Below, one piece after another: positions 30,101 through 37,440 of a stretch of 42,884 bases of DNA (positions are counted from its first letter, which is position 1; each line of letters opens with the position of its first letter). The notes under the pieces are model-generated. The model did no database searches and was not told the origin of the DNA. It saw nothing but the letters and a program-made list of their open reading frames with translations. Origin of the DNA: a virus; the IMG/VR virus record IMGVR_UViG_3300032229_000042, positions 1-42,884 of that record; one strand, given 5' to 3'. The position numbers and the translations under genes are program-made.

Positions 30101-32890
30101 TGATGGAGTTTCTTCAGCAAAAGGTAATTCAATTGAATTAACTGATGTTCTTAAATAAACAGAAGATTCTCTTTGGAAATTATTAATATTATATATATCT
30201 CCTACTGATTGTACACCAGGAATAAGATATTGAGCAATATCAAGTTCTCTTTGCTTAACTCCTACAATACCGTATATACCAACTTGTTCATTTAAAATGT
30301 CTGCATTATAATCATATTGAGCCACAGAGTTAAATGAGTATGCAAAGTTTTGTCTACTTATACCATTAATGTAGATCTGTAGATAAGCTTGGTAACAAGT
30401 AAACATTGCTGTTGCATCAAGCGTACCTGTAAGGTTAGCAATATTATAACTTGAGTTTAATGCATCTACCTGAGCTTGTTTACTAATAAGTTTGTATAAT
30501 GCATGGTTTTTAACTTGTACAAAATGAGCTCTACCAGCACCATAAAATGCACTTTCTAATTTAAGAACATTACCTAATATAGGTTGTCCAAAAGAAGTTT
30601 CTGGTGAATTAAACACCATTCTAGATTTAGAACTATCAATTAATCCAACTAAATTGTCTGGATAAGCATCCACATTCTTATTATTAGTATTTTCTAATAT
30701 TGAATATAATTGAGAGCCTGAAACACGTTGAGGTATTGATATAGAATTTATTGTAACAGGAGATCCAAGAATTACAGTTTCAGTTTTAAGTTCAGATAGA
30801 TCATTTAAATAACTAAAGGTTGTAAAAGTTTGTGCTCCAGCATATACAGTTAATGTGTAAGAATAAAGTGTTACATTCGTAAATGTAGCTGCACCACTAA
30901 TTACTATAGGAACAGTCAATGAGTATACTGGAGTGGTCATATCTATAGTCACTGGCTCATTAGTATAGCAGTCTGTAATCTGCATTGTACCAGGAATAGT
31001 TACATTAACTCGATATGTTTGACATTGAGAATTATATGCATTATTTCTTTGAAGTAAGAATGGATCTTTCTTAATATCGTTATATGGATAGTTAGGATAA
31101 TAATAGTAAGTAGGGTTTACACTGTAAGGATTATCTCTTGTGTATTGACCTACGTTTCTAATAATACCCTTAGCAACAATAGATTGATTTGTACCTCTGT
31201 TTCCTCTAACAATCTTGTATGCAGCTATTTCAGATTTTTGCTCAGCTGGTAAATCAGAAGTGTTAATTAATGAAATAATCTGCTGTGTATCAACTTTAAC
31301 ACCAATAGGATAAATGGCATTAGCTTTTTGCATTATTGGAATAATACGATTTCCAACATATGTGATTTCTGGGTTCTCAAAAATAGGACTTACAAGAACG
31401 TCTGGAAACTTATGGTGTCTAATCTTTTGACCAGCTAAATCTCCCCAAACCTCTGTATTACAAGGATAGTCTTCTGTAGATTCCCAATATGCAAACTGAC
31501 CATATTTGTGTGGTGTAGCATTACCAATATTAGGTCCTAAAGCATCTCCAATTACTGATGCTGTATTGTATATCTTCCAATAAGGAGCTGATGTTCCTTC
31601 TCCAATATAGTCAGCATTGTCAGCTTTATTAATTACAACTAAGTCATTAAAGTTAGCAACCCTACCAGGAATATGGAAACCATCTGTTTGTTTACCATTT
31701 TTAAGGATGAATACAATTTCAAATGCATACACCTCATCACGCAGGTACCCACGCAAGTTAGCAGCATTCACTGAATCTGCATAGGTTTCTCCAGCAGGCA
31801 TTTTATATGTTTCCCAGAAAAGGTCAATTTGATTAGCAATCTTCTGATAGTTAGTTCTATCTATAGAAGTTAGGTTATCCCATACTAATACATCTTGTAC
31901 AGTGGTTAAATCTTCAGCAACCTCATAATAAGGATTCTTAAAAAGAATATCTGCAGTTGATAAAGATATCTCTGTTTTAAATTGTCCTGAGTAAGTTATT
32001 TGGTTCGTTGTTCCATCAATGAAATATGTACCCACTAAATTTACAGTGGAAGCACCATTGATAGTTTTAATTACAGCTACGTTATAATATTCAAAATAGC
32101 CTGTTATATCTATATTGCTAATATCTATAACAATAGATTTCCCTACAGCATAATCAAAATTAGCTGTGGTAAGTTGAGGATTAGCAATAGGAACAGGGTT
32201 AGTAACAGAATAGTAAGACGTATAAGCATCACCCACTGCACTAGAATATTGAATAGCAAACTGGTATGTACCAGCCGTTAAATCTCCTACATTAATAACA
32301 CTATTGATTTTTAATTCTGGTATAGTGAAATTAGGCTGTACCTTTATCTTATTACAATCAATTAAATCAAAAATTTCTTCATCGCAAATAACATCATTTG
32401 TAAATAGAGTAAGAAAGGGAGGATTCTCTAAATCTATAAATCTTCTAGGATTAAATCCATCAGTCCAATACACCTCAGTTGTACAGTTACTAATCTTGTG
32501 TACAGCCTTATGAATAGGATGTTCCACTTTAAAGTTAAGGCAAAAGCCATTGATCCACTTACGGTATACGCAATCATTATTATCCATATATCCTATTTCA
32601 GAACCTCCTGTCAAAGGATTAGCTAAAAAGAATATGTGTTTATTTTTTTCTTGAATGAAGTGTTCACCAATAAGTTGATATCCATCAGGAAAGTTTAGGC
32701 AAAGTTTGTTCCCTTGCTCATTCTGATAGTTAACAGAACTAGCATCAAAGTTTTCTAAATTGGCATTTAAGGCATAAGTTAACTTACCTTTATCAATCTG
32801 ATTAACAGTTAAGTCCATGTTTAAACCAACCCTACCAAGATTGAATTCTTGCCTTACATTTCCCTGTTGTCCTTGTTGTTCTTCAGCCAT
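27134..32890 (-). CDS. Muzzle-like tail protein with C-terminal poly-Thr/Cys-rich module array, 1918 aa
   Basis: Residues about 1-1498 form a beta-rich protein beginning with an NLGRVGLNMDLTVNQIDKG segment and CVYRKWINGF, as expected for the crAss-like muzzle (tail stabilisation) protein that closes the tail tube. Position also fits: it directly follows a ring-type gene. From about 1499 to 1918 the style changes to five small Cys-rich modules separated by runs of Thr (with Ser) at roughly 1500-1513, 1550-1558, 1638-1648, 1734-1745 and 1826-1846. The last module starts DYYYYELQSC and ends FDPSCVS. Such modules would hang at the tail tip and could bind host surface molecules. Main body: fairly sure by synteny. 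Receptor binding by the modules is inference. Confidence 0.7.
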   Translation of the reverse strand: MAEEQQGQQGNVRQEFNLGRVGLNMDLTVNQIDKGKLTYALNANLENFDASSVNYQNEQGNKLCLNFPDGYQLIGEHFIQEKNKHIFFLANPLTGGSEIGYMDNNDCVYRKWINGFCLNFKVEHPIHKAVHKISNCTTEVYWTDGFNPRRFIDLENPPFLTLFTNDVICDEEIFDLIDCNKIKVQPNFTIPELKINSVINVGDLTAGTYQFAIQYSSAVGDAYTSYYSVTNPVPIANPQLTTANFDYAVGKSIVIDISNIDITGYFEYYNVAVIKTINGASTVNLVGTYFIDGTTNQITYSGQFKTEISLSTADILFKNPYYEVAEDLTTVQDVLVWDNLTSIDRTNYQKIANQIDLFWETYKMPAGETYADSVNAANLRGYLRDEVYAFEIVFILKNGKQTDGFHIPGRVANFNDLVVINKADNADYIGEGTSAPYWKIYNTASVIGDALGPNIGNATPHKYGQFAYWESTEDYPCNTEVWGDLAGQKIRHHKFPDVLVSPIFENPEITYVGNRIIPIMQKANAIYPIGVKVDTQQIISLINTSDLPAEQKSEIAAYKIVRGNRGTNQSIVAKGIIRNVGQYTRDNPYSVNPTYYYYPNYPYNDIKKDPFLLQRNNAYNSQCQTYRVNVTIPGTMQITDCYTNEPVTIDMTTPVYSLTVPIVISGAATFTNVTLYSYTLTVYAGAQTFTTFSYLNDLSELKTETVILGSPVTINSISIPQRVSGSQLYSILENTNNKNVDAYPDNLVGLIDSSKSRMVFNSPETSFGQPILGNVLKLESAFYGAGRAHFVQVKNHALYKLISKQAQVDALNSSYNIANLTGTLDATAMFTCYQAYLQIYINGISRQNFAYSFNSVAQYDYNADILNEQVGIYGIVGVKQRELDIAQYLIPGVQSVGDIYNINNFQRESSVYLRTSVNSIELPFAEETPSLVVAGQSIITDDSRFTLSERDNCGAPETQEDISVVSYYGSIKNIFPNQWGQMYSYQTIDTGYQINFDTLSSSQPDVAFGGDTFIGRFAFKTKLPFFIDNRVGAPDDSDIFYDEIGNVAYPQYWYSARSILSNFNVGTGGNARTLKNIISEKAHYFDCPNDSTYVTNTSTTTLTSTINPSGSTTPSPTTYSYDGKMYLFAYGIPYFYVESSINVDLRQAFNNLEGDFYPHVSSGIPDNWLQQTFVPIALDNTYTYNVTYSKQNTENVISHLPVDWRPDLCYTNYPFRAIYSEQQSSNPSTRVNSWLTYTPISFFDFPQNFGNLTSLDGIQNKAVLARFENKSLLYNTLLTINTSNPQAAYLGNPSLFRSSPPIDFAETDLGYAGSQNKFLLKIPQGQITVDAKRGQIFLVTGNQAIDISSFGSGVNRFMTDHLAFEILNYYPNADTDNHFNGIGLHGVYDSKYDRVIISKLDYIPQPEYIDVIKYEASTNRYYIENIIGTEPLETVTITYVDLSDIKYFCNKSWTLSFNVNTKSWVSFHSYIPNFYIAENNFFYSGLNEGCDLEAVAFHEITTTTTSTTSTTTTIQNCNLSGTAVYVPGPCDYNGTVIYVDPCAAEGTAENMTTTTTTTTTLPCECWTVVNEDVVTINYTVTNCDGSTISPNILPGGKFNHCIQAGSVITVNSPIGGLLGEYNCNTTCLISGTCPDCEPTTTTTTTTTTTPLDFTIEYFCGDGNITIGGTAPTGGTGPYEFGTTFFYLESAALANTSWVAASSISYGAGTEDGTFWIVMKDSVGTLKAKSVTTACNPTTTTTTTTTTLVSYNGIEWFCDLESCTSGNLWLINFPTGYTPILGKFYVDSVNNKIFSAYSELPYTPVVGFPVGSTPYDTCVDACAAPPTTTTTTSTSTSTSTTTTTTTVITDYYYYELQSCTTSETANGYSIYSSLSGVVVAGPADCYSIVSQVGSGTLPLGVDLDVLVNVTSCFDPSCVS
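27351..28390 (-). repeat. Five poly-Thr coding tracts linking Cys-rich modules in the muzzle-like gene
   Basis: On the minus strand, runs of ACN codons occur at about 28390-28352, 28240-28212, 27978-27945, 27690-27655 and 27412-27352. The codons mix ACA, ACC and ACT with occasional AGT/AGC, so the DNA is not a simple microsatellite although the protein is almost pure Thr. Similar tracts recur in three other genes, near 36880-36945, 38527-38577 and 39622-39690. Confidence 0.85.
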
Positions 32891-32899
32891 AATTATTTA

Positions 32900-33877
32900 T
32901 TAATTTCTTCCCCAACCGTAAGCATTATAAGATCTATTAGGTAACTCATACATATTGAATCTATTAAGATCATTCTTGATTCTTCTTTGCTTAGTCCAAG
33001 GATCTTGTTTCTTGATTTCAATATCTGCCATGATAAAGGCTTCATCAGATAGCTGTTTATAATAAGCAAGTTTTGATTGTATCTGTTGAAACGTTTCATC
33101 AGTTAACTGATTAGATAACATCTCAAACACCTTATATTTAATAAAGTGTTCTACATACTCTCTAATACGATAGTTATCAGGAATCATTTGATTTCCAATA
33201 GTATCATATTCTGTAGCATAGAATATCAAATGAACTGTACCATTTCTAAAGTTGGTAACAAATTTGTTATCTCTAATATCAAATGAATCATAACTAGCTG
33301 AGCCAGGAGTGAATTCATGAATTGGAGGTGGTGGAGTGTAGAACTCCCAAGCATCGGTATATTCTACATCACAGTTCTTCCTTACAGAGATGTTACCTGG
33401 TTTAAGCAAGTATTCATTTCTGTAGGCTCTAGCTACTGACTGATTAGTTTTATATACAGCTTGTATGATTTCAGGCATACACTGTCCTGAGCAATTATTA
33501 TCATTACATACAGGATTAACACAAGGGCCTGTTCCTGTAGTGATAGGGCTCACTTGTATTGTTGTTTGACTAGCTGCCTGAGAATAAAAAGAATTAGCTG
33601 TTTGAATAGGATAGTTAGATGGTATCTCTGTACACATCCAAGCCTCTCTTACAGCATAGAAATTATCTGGAAGTCTAGCTTCAAAATCATTTATATGCAA
33701 AATCTCTTCAGAGATGACATACGTTGCTCTACCTAACTTCTTTAAACACTTGTCTAAATAAGTAGGGAACAATAGATCATCTACTGCACCTGTATCAAAA
33801 TAACTTTTTAACTCTTCCTTAACAGTTGAATAAACTGGTTGAGGAGAAACAAAGTTGTACTTGTAATAATATGACAT
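32900..33877 (-). CDS. crAss-like tail ring/tubular protein (ring protein 1-like), 325 aa
   Basis: The N-terminus (MSYYYKYNFVSPQPVYSTVK, then ELKSYFDTGAVDDLLFPTYL) matches my memory of the conserved crAss-like protein encoded directly upstream of the muzzle gene, which forms a ring in the tail barrel. A Cys cluster (PVCNDNNCSGQC) lies near residues 120-133. The C-terminal part is helical and charged (DIEIKKQDPWTKQRRIKNDL) and ends in an aromatic/Gly tail. No enzymatic motif is seen. It sits 9 nt upstream of the muzzle-like gene and 6 nt downstream of the 158-aa gene. Assignment as the tail-proximal ring protein rests on sequence memory plus synteny. Confidence 0.65.
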   Translation of the reverse strand: MSYYYKYNFVSPQPVYSTVKEELKSYFDTGAVDDLLFPTYLDKCLKKLGRATYVISEEILHINDFEARLPDNFYAVREAWMCTEIPSNYPIQTANSFYSQAASQTTIQVSPITTGTGPCVNPVCNDNNCSGQCMPEIIQAVYKTNQSVARAYRNEYLLKPGNISVRKNCDVEYTDAWEFYTPPPPIHEFTPGSASYDSFDIRDNKFVTNFRNGTVHLIFYATEYDTIGNQMIPDNYRIREYVEHFIKYKVFEMLSNQLTDETFQQIQSKLAYYKQLSDEAFIMADIEIKKQDPWTKQRRIKNDLNRFNMYELPNRSYNAYGWGRN

Positions 33878-33883
33878 TTCTTT

Positions 33884-34360
33884 TTAATTTTTCCATTCCC
33901 TGTAAAGGTGCTGGTATTTATCATTAGTCTTTATGTAGTGTGAAAGTAACCTAGATGTTACACGTGAGGGTTTAAAGTACCAGAGATTTATATTTCTCAA
34001 TCTAGCAGACTCTTTAAACCACATCCATCCAAAGAAGTAGCCTTCTGTATGGTAATTAAAGTTGTATATAATCTTACCTTTCTCTTTAGACTTTTTCCAG
34101 TCTACTGGTAAGTTAACATACTCTTTACCGTTAATATCTTTTAGTTTCTTTCTTTTCTTCTTGTTAATTGAAAACTCTCCAAATCCAAAAGGCAATCTAG
34201 CTTTCTCTCCAGTTTCTAAAATATAGTTTTTGAAAGACTCATTATATTGATATATAATGTTTCTCCATTCATCAAATGAAAGTTTGATCGTAGGATTCTT
34301 CTTGCAGAAGTTATTGTAGTTTTCTTTACTGGAGCTTCTCCAGTCTATTTTTGTTCGCAT
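33884..34360 (-). CDS. Conserved crAss-like structural-block protein, 158 aa
   Basis: A basic protein with many aromatic residues. Recognisable conserved stretches are FDEWRNIIYQYNESFKNYIL, ARLPFGFGEFSINKKKRK, VNLPVDWKKSKEKGK and YFKPSRVTSRLLSHYIKT. I associate this pattern with a small conserved crAss-like protein encoded beside the ring genes; its role is unknown to me. Its basic surface would suit contact with DNA or an acidic tail component. It starts two nucleotides after the upstream gene's stop codon and is followed closely by the ring gene, so it is very likely co-expressed with tail proteins. Confidence 0.6.
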   Translation of the reverse strand: MRTKIDWRSSSKENYNNFCKKNPTIKLSFDEWRNIIYQYNESFKNYILETGEKARLPFGFGEFSINKKKRKKLKDINGKEYVNLPVDWKKSKEKGKIIYNFNYHTEGYFFGWMWFKESARLRNINLWYFKPSRVTSRLLSHYIKTNDKYQHLYREWKN

Positions 34361-34361
34361 A

Positions 34362-35081
34362 TTACACTTTACTTACTTGATCATCTTTAGCGTCTGCTGT
34401 CTTATCATCATTAATTCTAAAGTATGTCTGTAGTAACTTTTGTGTCGTTAGTGTTAGCACCTGCTGTTCTAAATAACCAGGACAAGCATATTCTTTATCT
34501 AATGGGTTTTTGCAATAGTCTTCATTAACAACTACTGGTACTGGTCCACATCCACATTCTGGATACATTAAATCATTTGGCACATCTTCTTCAAAGAAAG
34601 CAGAAATTCTCACTGCTTTTAACATTGGATTGCTTACATATAAATAGTCATTAGCTATCCAATAGTAAGTCTCATTTTTAATAATAGGAAGCTGTAATAA
34701 ATTTAAGTATCTGTTAATTGTAACTTCTTTAAATTTAGTTCCCTGTCCACCCATTGCATTAATAGACCAAACACCTTGAATAAGGTATTGGTAGTTTCCC
34801 TCAGAAATACGAGGAATCTTAAACTTAGTTCTTGCCACTTGACAAGGATCTGTATATCCACAGCATTCAGAGATAGGAACTTCAATAAGCTCTAAGCAAG
34901 GAATGGTAGTGAATACAGTGTCAGTAGCCCAAAGCTTTCTGAGGTTTGCCTCACGTTTTACTAATAATTGTGTGTTGTTTCTGATCTCAGACGCTATCAC
35001 TCTGTCTGTAATAAGATTATCCGAAGATATGAGTTTAGTCATACTACGGATATCTGAGACCATTTTTCTTAATGTTGCCAT
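34362..35081 (-). CDS. crAss-like ring/adaptor-type structural protein, 239 aa
   Basis: The start MATLRKMVSDIRSMTKLISS, then NLITDRVIASEIRNN, resembles a conserved crAss-like protein of the tail ring group. The protein contains two Cys pairs (SECCGYTDPC near 72-81 and PECGCGP near 175) and a C-terminal helix with acidic and Lys residues. The ATG overlaps the stop codon of the metallophosphoesterase gene as TAATG, suggesting coupled translation. No catalytic motif is visible. Assembly into the head-tail connector or tail barrel is inferred from its neighbours. Confidence 0.6.
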   Translation of the reverse strand: MATLRKMVSDIRSMTKLISSDNLITDRVIASEIRNNTQLLVKREANLRKLWATDTVFTTIPCLELIEVPISECCGYTDPCQVARTKFKIPRISEGNYQYLIQGVWSINAMGGQGTKFKEVTINRYLNLLQLPIIKNETYYWIANDYLYVSNPMLKAVRISAFFEEDVPNDLMYPECGCGPVPVVVNEDYCKNPLDKEYACPGYLEQQVLTLTTQKLLQTYFRINDDKTADAKDDQVSKV

Positions 35082-36331
35082 TATAAATACTGTTTGAATA
35101 TATTTGTCATTCCTGAGCCTTGCTCTATTAAGAATCCAGTCACTTCAGCTTTAGACATTACGTGACCATTCTTATCATCCCAAAGACTCTTAGCATTCGA
35201 GAATGCTGGAATTTGGTAAAATTTAATACCATTAAAGTCATGACTCACTTCATGGTGTTTATCCCCTGTGAATATATAGAAGTTGCTATGAAAAGACCAA
35301 CCATCTTTAAATTCCATTGGGAACAACGCTGCTAACTTAGCAGGCTTAATAGCATCTCCGTGATTAAACATTAATGCTGAAGTTCCATAACTTATGTATT
35401 TTCTATACTTAGGAGAGCAATCAAATTGTAATCTATCAATGTTTCTGAAGTAAGCTTGTAACCAAGTGATCATATGCCATCCAGCAAACTCATCATGATT
35501 ACCAGCTACATACACCACATTTACATTCTCTGCATGCTGCAATAACATTGTAATTACTAATATCTCATGCTCACAGATAAACTTAAATGAATCATGATAT
35601 GTGTGAGTGTTTGTCTGAGGAGTGCCCTTGGTAGTCATACCAGAGTATTCACTGTTAAACTCATCAGAACCAATGATATAGGTGATATGCTCTAAATTGT
35701 TGGAAAGCTTTGCTTGGTTAACAATAGTTTCCACCTTGTAGATAATATTACCCAATCTAAAAGAAATATCATTATTACCATCTATGTCATATTTGTTTAA
35801 ATGAGAGTCTTGTTTGTTGATAACTAACATTGCGTTATCCTTACCACTCACAAACGTAGGACTCATAATGTCTTGACTTACAGGCTCATATGAACTTAAA
35901 AAGTCTACAAAGCTATCTTGAAACACTTGCTCTGAAGACTTCTTACCTAACCAAGCTTTTACTTGCCAGTGAGGTTGTTCTGCATTTCCCCAGAAGTTCT
36001 GCACATATTTAGTTATCTCCCATTTATCTGTATCTATCTTACATTTCTCAATAAGATCCTCTAAACTCTTAACTTCCTCAGATAAGTTAGCTACTACCTC
36101 TCCTGTACCCTTAACTATATCTTCTGTAAATCTAACTATCGTATCTTCCAAATCTGCTATGTAATTCCCTAGTTCTGCCTCAATTTCTGTTACTTCCCTC
36201 TTTCTGATATCTGCAAGAAGTTCATCAACTTCTGCTTCTGTAATTCCTAGCTTTTCAGCATAATATTTCTTTGATTTCTTCCAGTGTAGCATTTGTTGAA
36301 GTTGATCCAACAGACTTTGGTTTCCAGACAT
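35081..36331 (-). CDS. Calcineurin-like metallophosphoesterase with N-terminal helix-turn-helix, 416 aa
   Basis: Metal-binding motifs of the Metallophos superfamily appear in order: D175-S-H177, a GSDEFNSE segment, G277-N-H-D-E281, H324-G-D in MFNHGD, and GDKHH with H359 and H360. The family hydrolyses phosphoesters in nucleotides, nucleic acids or phosphoproteins with two metal ions. Residues 16-45 (KKSKKYYAEKLGITEAEVDE) read as a helix-turn-helix, followed by a coiled-coil stretch. I chose the ATG at 36331 (MSGNQSLLDQ) rather than 36388 because the upstream extension is hydrophobic and unlike the rest, and overlaps a candidate promoter. The gene follows a double terminator and lies inside a tail-gene block, so it may be a later insertion. 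Substrate unknown. Confidence 0.8.
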   Translation of the reverse strand: MSGNQSLLDQLQQMLHWKKSKKYYAEKLGITEAEVDELLADIRKREVTEIEAELGNYIADLEDTIVRFTEDIVKGTGEVVANLSEEVKSLEDLIEKCKIDTDKWEITKYVQNFWGNAEQPHWQVKAWLGKKSSEQVFQDSFVDFLSSYEPVSQDIMSPTFVSGKDNAMLVINKQDSHLNKYDIDGNNDISFRLGNIIYKVETIVNQAKLSNNLEHITYIIGSDEFNSEYSGMTTKGTPQTNTHTYHDSFKFICEHEILVITMLLQHAENVNVVYVAGNHDEFAGWHMITWLQAYFRNIDRLQFDCSPKYRKYISYGTSALMFNHGDAIKPAKLAALFPMEFKDGWSFHSNFYIFTGDKHHEVSHDFNGIKFYQIPAFSNAKSLWDDKNGHVMSKAEVTGFLIEQGSGMTNIFKQYL

Positions 36332-36385
36332 ATAGTTAAGTTTGGTTAAAATTACTGTAAAGGTAAGAACTATTTTTGATATTCC

Positions 36386-36417
36386 CAAAAATATATTAAT
36401 TAATTTAATTAATGAAA
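36386..36417 (-). promoter_or_regulatory. Candidate Bacteroidota-type promoter upstream of the metallophosphoesterase gene
   Basis: On the minus strand TATTTTTG (36393-36386) matches TAnnTTTG, and TTTC (36417-36414) lies 20 nt upstream, matching the -33 TTTG at three of four bases. It sits in a very AT-rich 115-nt gap directly after a double hairpin, the place where a new transcription unit would need a start. The predicted leader is about 48 nt. Confidence 0.4.
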
Positions 36418-36448
36418 ATAATCAATTTGATTATAATTTAAACAAAAA

Positions 36449-36497
36449 CCCCCAGCCTAGAAAGGCCAGGGGATGCCCTGTAAACCAACAAACAGGG
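36449..36497 (-). terminator. Double-hairpin intrinsic terminator after the 219-aa fibre gene
   Basis: Nine nucleotides after the stop codon at 36507 the transcript can form a first hairpin (CCCTGT 36492-36497 paired with ACAGGG 36476-36481), then a second GC-rich one (CCCCTGGCC / GGCTGGGG, 36472-36449, with a two-base internal mismatch) followed at once by TTTTTGTTT. The second has the classical form of a Rho-independent terminator for minus-strand transcripts. Confidence 0.75.
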
Positions 36498-36506
36498 TTT
36501 TTAAGA

Positions 36507-37166
36507 TTATATACAGTTAGATACAATATACACTATGTAATTTTGACCACCTATTATAACGATATCTCCATTATTGAATGATCCTGCAGGTACACCGTTA
36601 ACTGTTAAAGCAACAGGTGAATTTACACGAGAAGTCAAGCTTGTAGACCATGTGCCTGAGATAAACGAAGGTGTGCTAGAGTTTGCAGATTGTCCAACAG
36701 ATAATCCAAGAATACCTCCAGATAATGCAGCTCCTGCTACAGCACTTGTTGTACAAGTGTTAGTAGGATAACCGTCTGCACTAATAGAACCAACTGTAAC
36801 TGTCTGCGATGGAGCCATGCTAGCCACAATTGTGAAGGATGATGAAAACACATTATAAGCTATGGTCAACGTCCTTAATACAGTTGTAGTGGTTGTAGTA
36901 GTTGATGTGGATGTAGATGATGTAGAAGTAGTAGTTGTTGTTGGAGCACCAGATATGTTTAAATATAAAGATCTATCACACACTCCTGTAGATCTAACTA
37001 ATATTTGTGTAGCATTGTCAGGTACAGATGTAAGATAGTATCCAGCCACTAACGCAGCTCTAGATACACCAGTTACTATAGGTGTTGTAAATCCGTCTGA
37101 ATTTGAGTAAATATCAAAAGGACCTACATCAATCCCAGCTAAGGTTAAGGTTATTAATACTGTCAT
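36507..37166 (-). CDS. Fibre-like protein: GPFDI module, poly-Thr linker, beta-rich C-terminal module, 219 aa
   Basis: Residues 1-70 (VLITLTLAGIDVGPFDIYSN, VTGVSRAALVAGYYL, LVRSTGVCDRS) are related to the N-terminus of the 287-aa protein. A run of Thr and Ser follows (about 75-97), then a Ser/Thr/Gly-rich beta-type module ending GQNYIVYIVSNCI. No enzyme motif is present. The arrangement of a small conserved head, flexible linker and variable tip is typical of a virion-surface or fibre component. It is the last gene before the double terminator. Virion attachment through the first module is inferred. Confidence 0.65.
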   Translation of the reverse strand: MTVLITLTLAGIDVGPFDIYSNSDGFTTPIVTGVSRAALVAGYYLTSVPDNATQILVRSTGVCDRSLYLNISGAPTTTTTSTSSTSTSTTTTTTTVLRTLTIAYNVFSSSFTIVASMAPSQTVTVGSISADGYPTNTCTTSAVAGAALSGGILGLSVGQSANSSTPSFISGTWSTSLTSRVNSPVALTVNGVPAGSFNNGDIVIIGGQNYIVYIVSNCI

Positions 37167-37178
37167 TTAATTTTGGTT

Positions 37179-37421
37179 TTAACATTGATTTATAATAGCA
37201 CATAATTGTGCCTTTAACGTAGGATCAGCTGCAATAGCTTCTAATATAGATTCAGCATTTAGTTTGTTGTCAATCTTTTCAAGAGCGACAGTTAAGCTAT
37301 TGTTTGTGTTAATTCCTGAGTTAGGAAGATTTGGTCCAACGTAAAAGATGGTGTTTGAGTTAGTGACACCAGGGGGATGATAATAAGCATCCCAACATTG
37401 CATTCCAGGTAAACAAGACAT
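37179..37421 (-). CDS. Small Cys-containing fibre-associated protein, 80 aa
   Basis: The sequence begins MSCLPGMQCWDAYYHPPGV and includes IFYVGPNLPNSGINTNNSLT followed by VALEKIDNKLN, which lines up with YTGPDSLALEIQTGDSLAIV and EERLIDYL in the neighbouring 381-aa collar protein. Cys residues at both ends suggest packing or cross-linking. It lies 19 nt after the collar gene and 12 nt before the 219-aa gene. It is probably a fibre or baseplate accessory; no closer assignment is possible from the sequence. Confidence 0.55.
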   Translation of the reverse strand: MSCLPGMQCWDAYYHPPGVTNSNTIFYVGPNLPNSGINTNNSLTVALEKIDNKLNAESILEAIAADPTLKAQLCAIINQC

Positions 37422-37440
37422 TTATTGTTGATTTAAAATA

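Noticed and set aside
32893-33099. Minus-strand 68-codon frame overlapping the ring-type gene
   Set aside because: It is contained in another frame of the ring-type gene and has no separate spacing or recognisable sequence.
36332-36388. Longer N-terminus of the metallophosphoesterase starting at 36388
   Set aside because: The extra 19 residues are hydrophobic and overlap the candidate promoter; the ATG at 36331 gives a normal soluble N-terminus.
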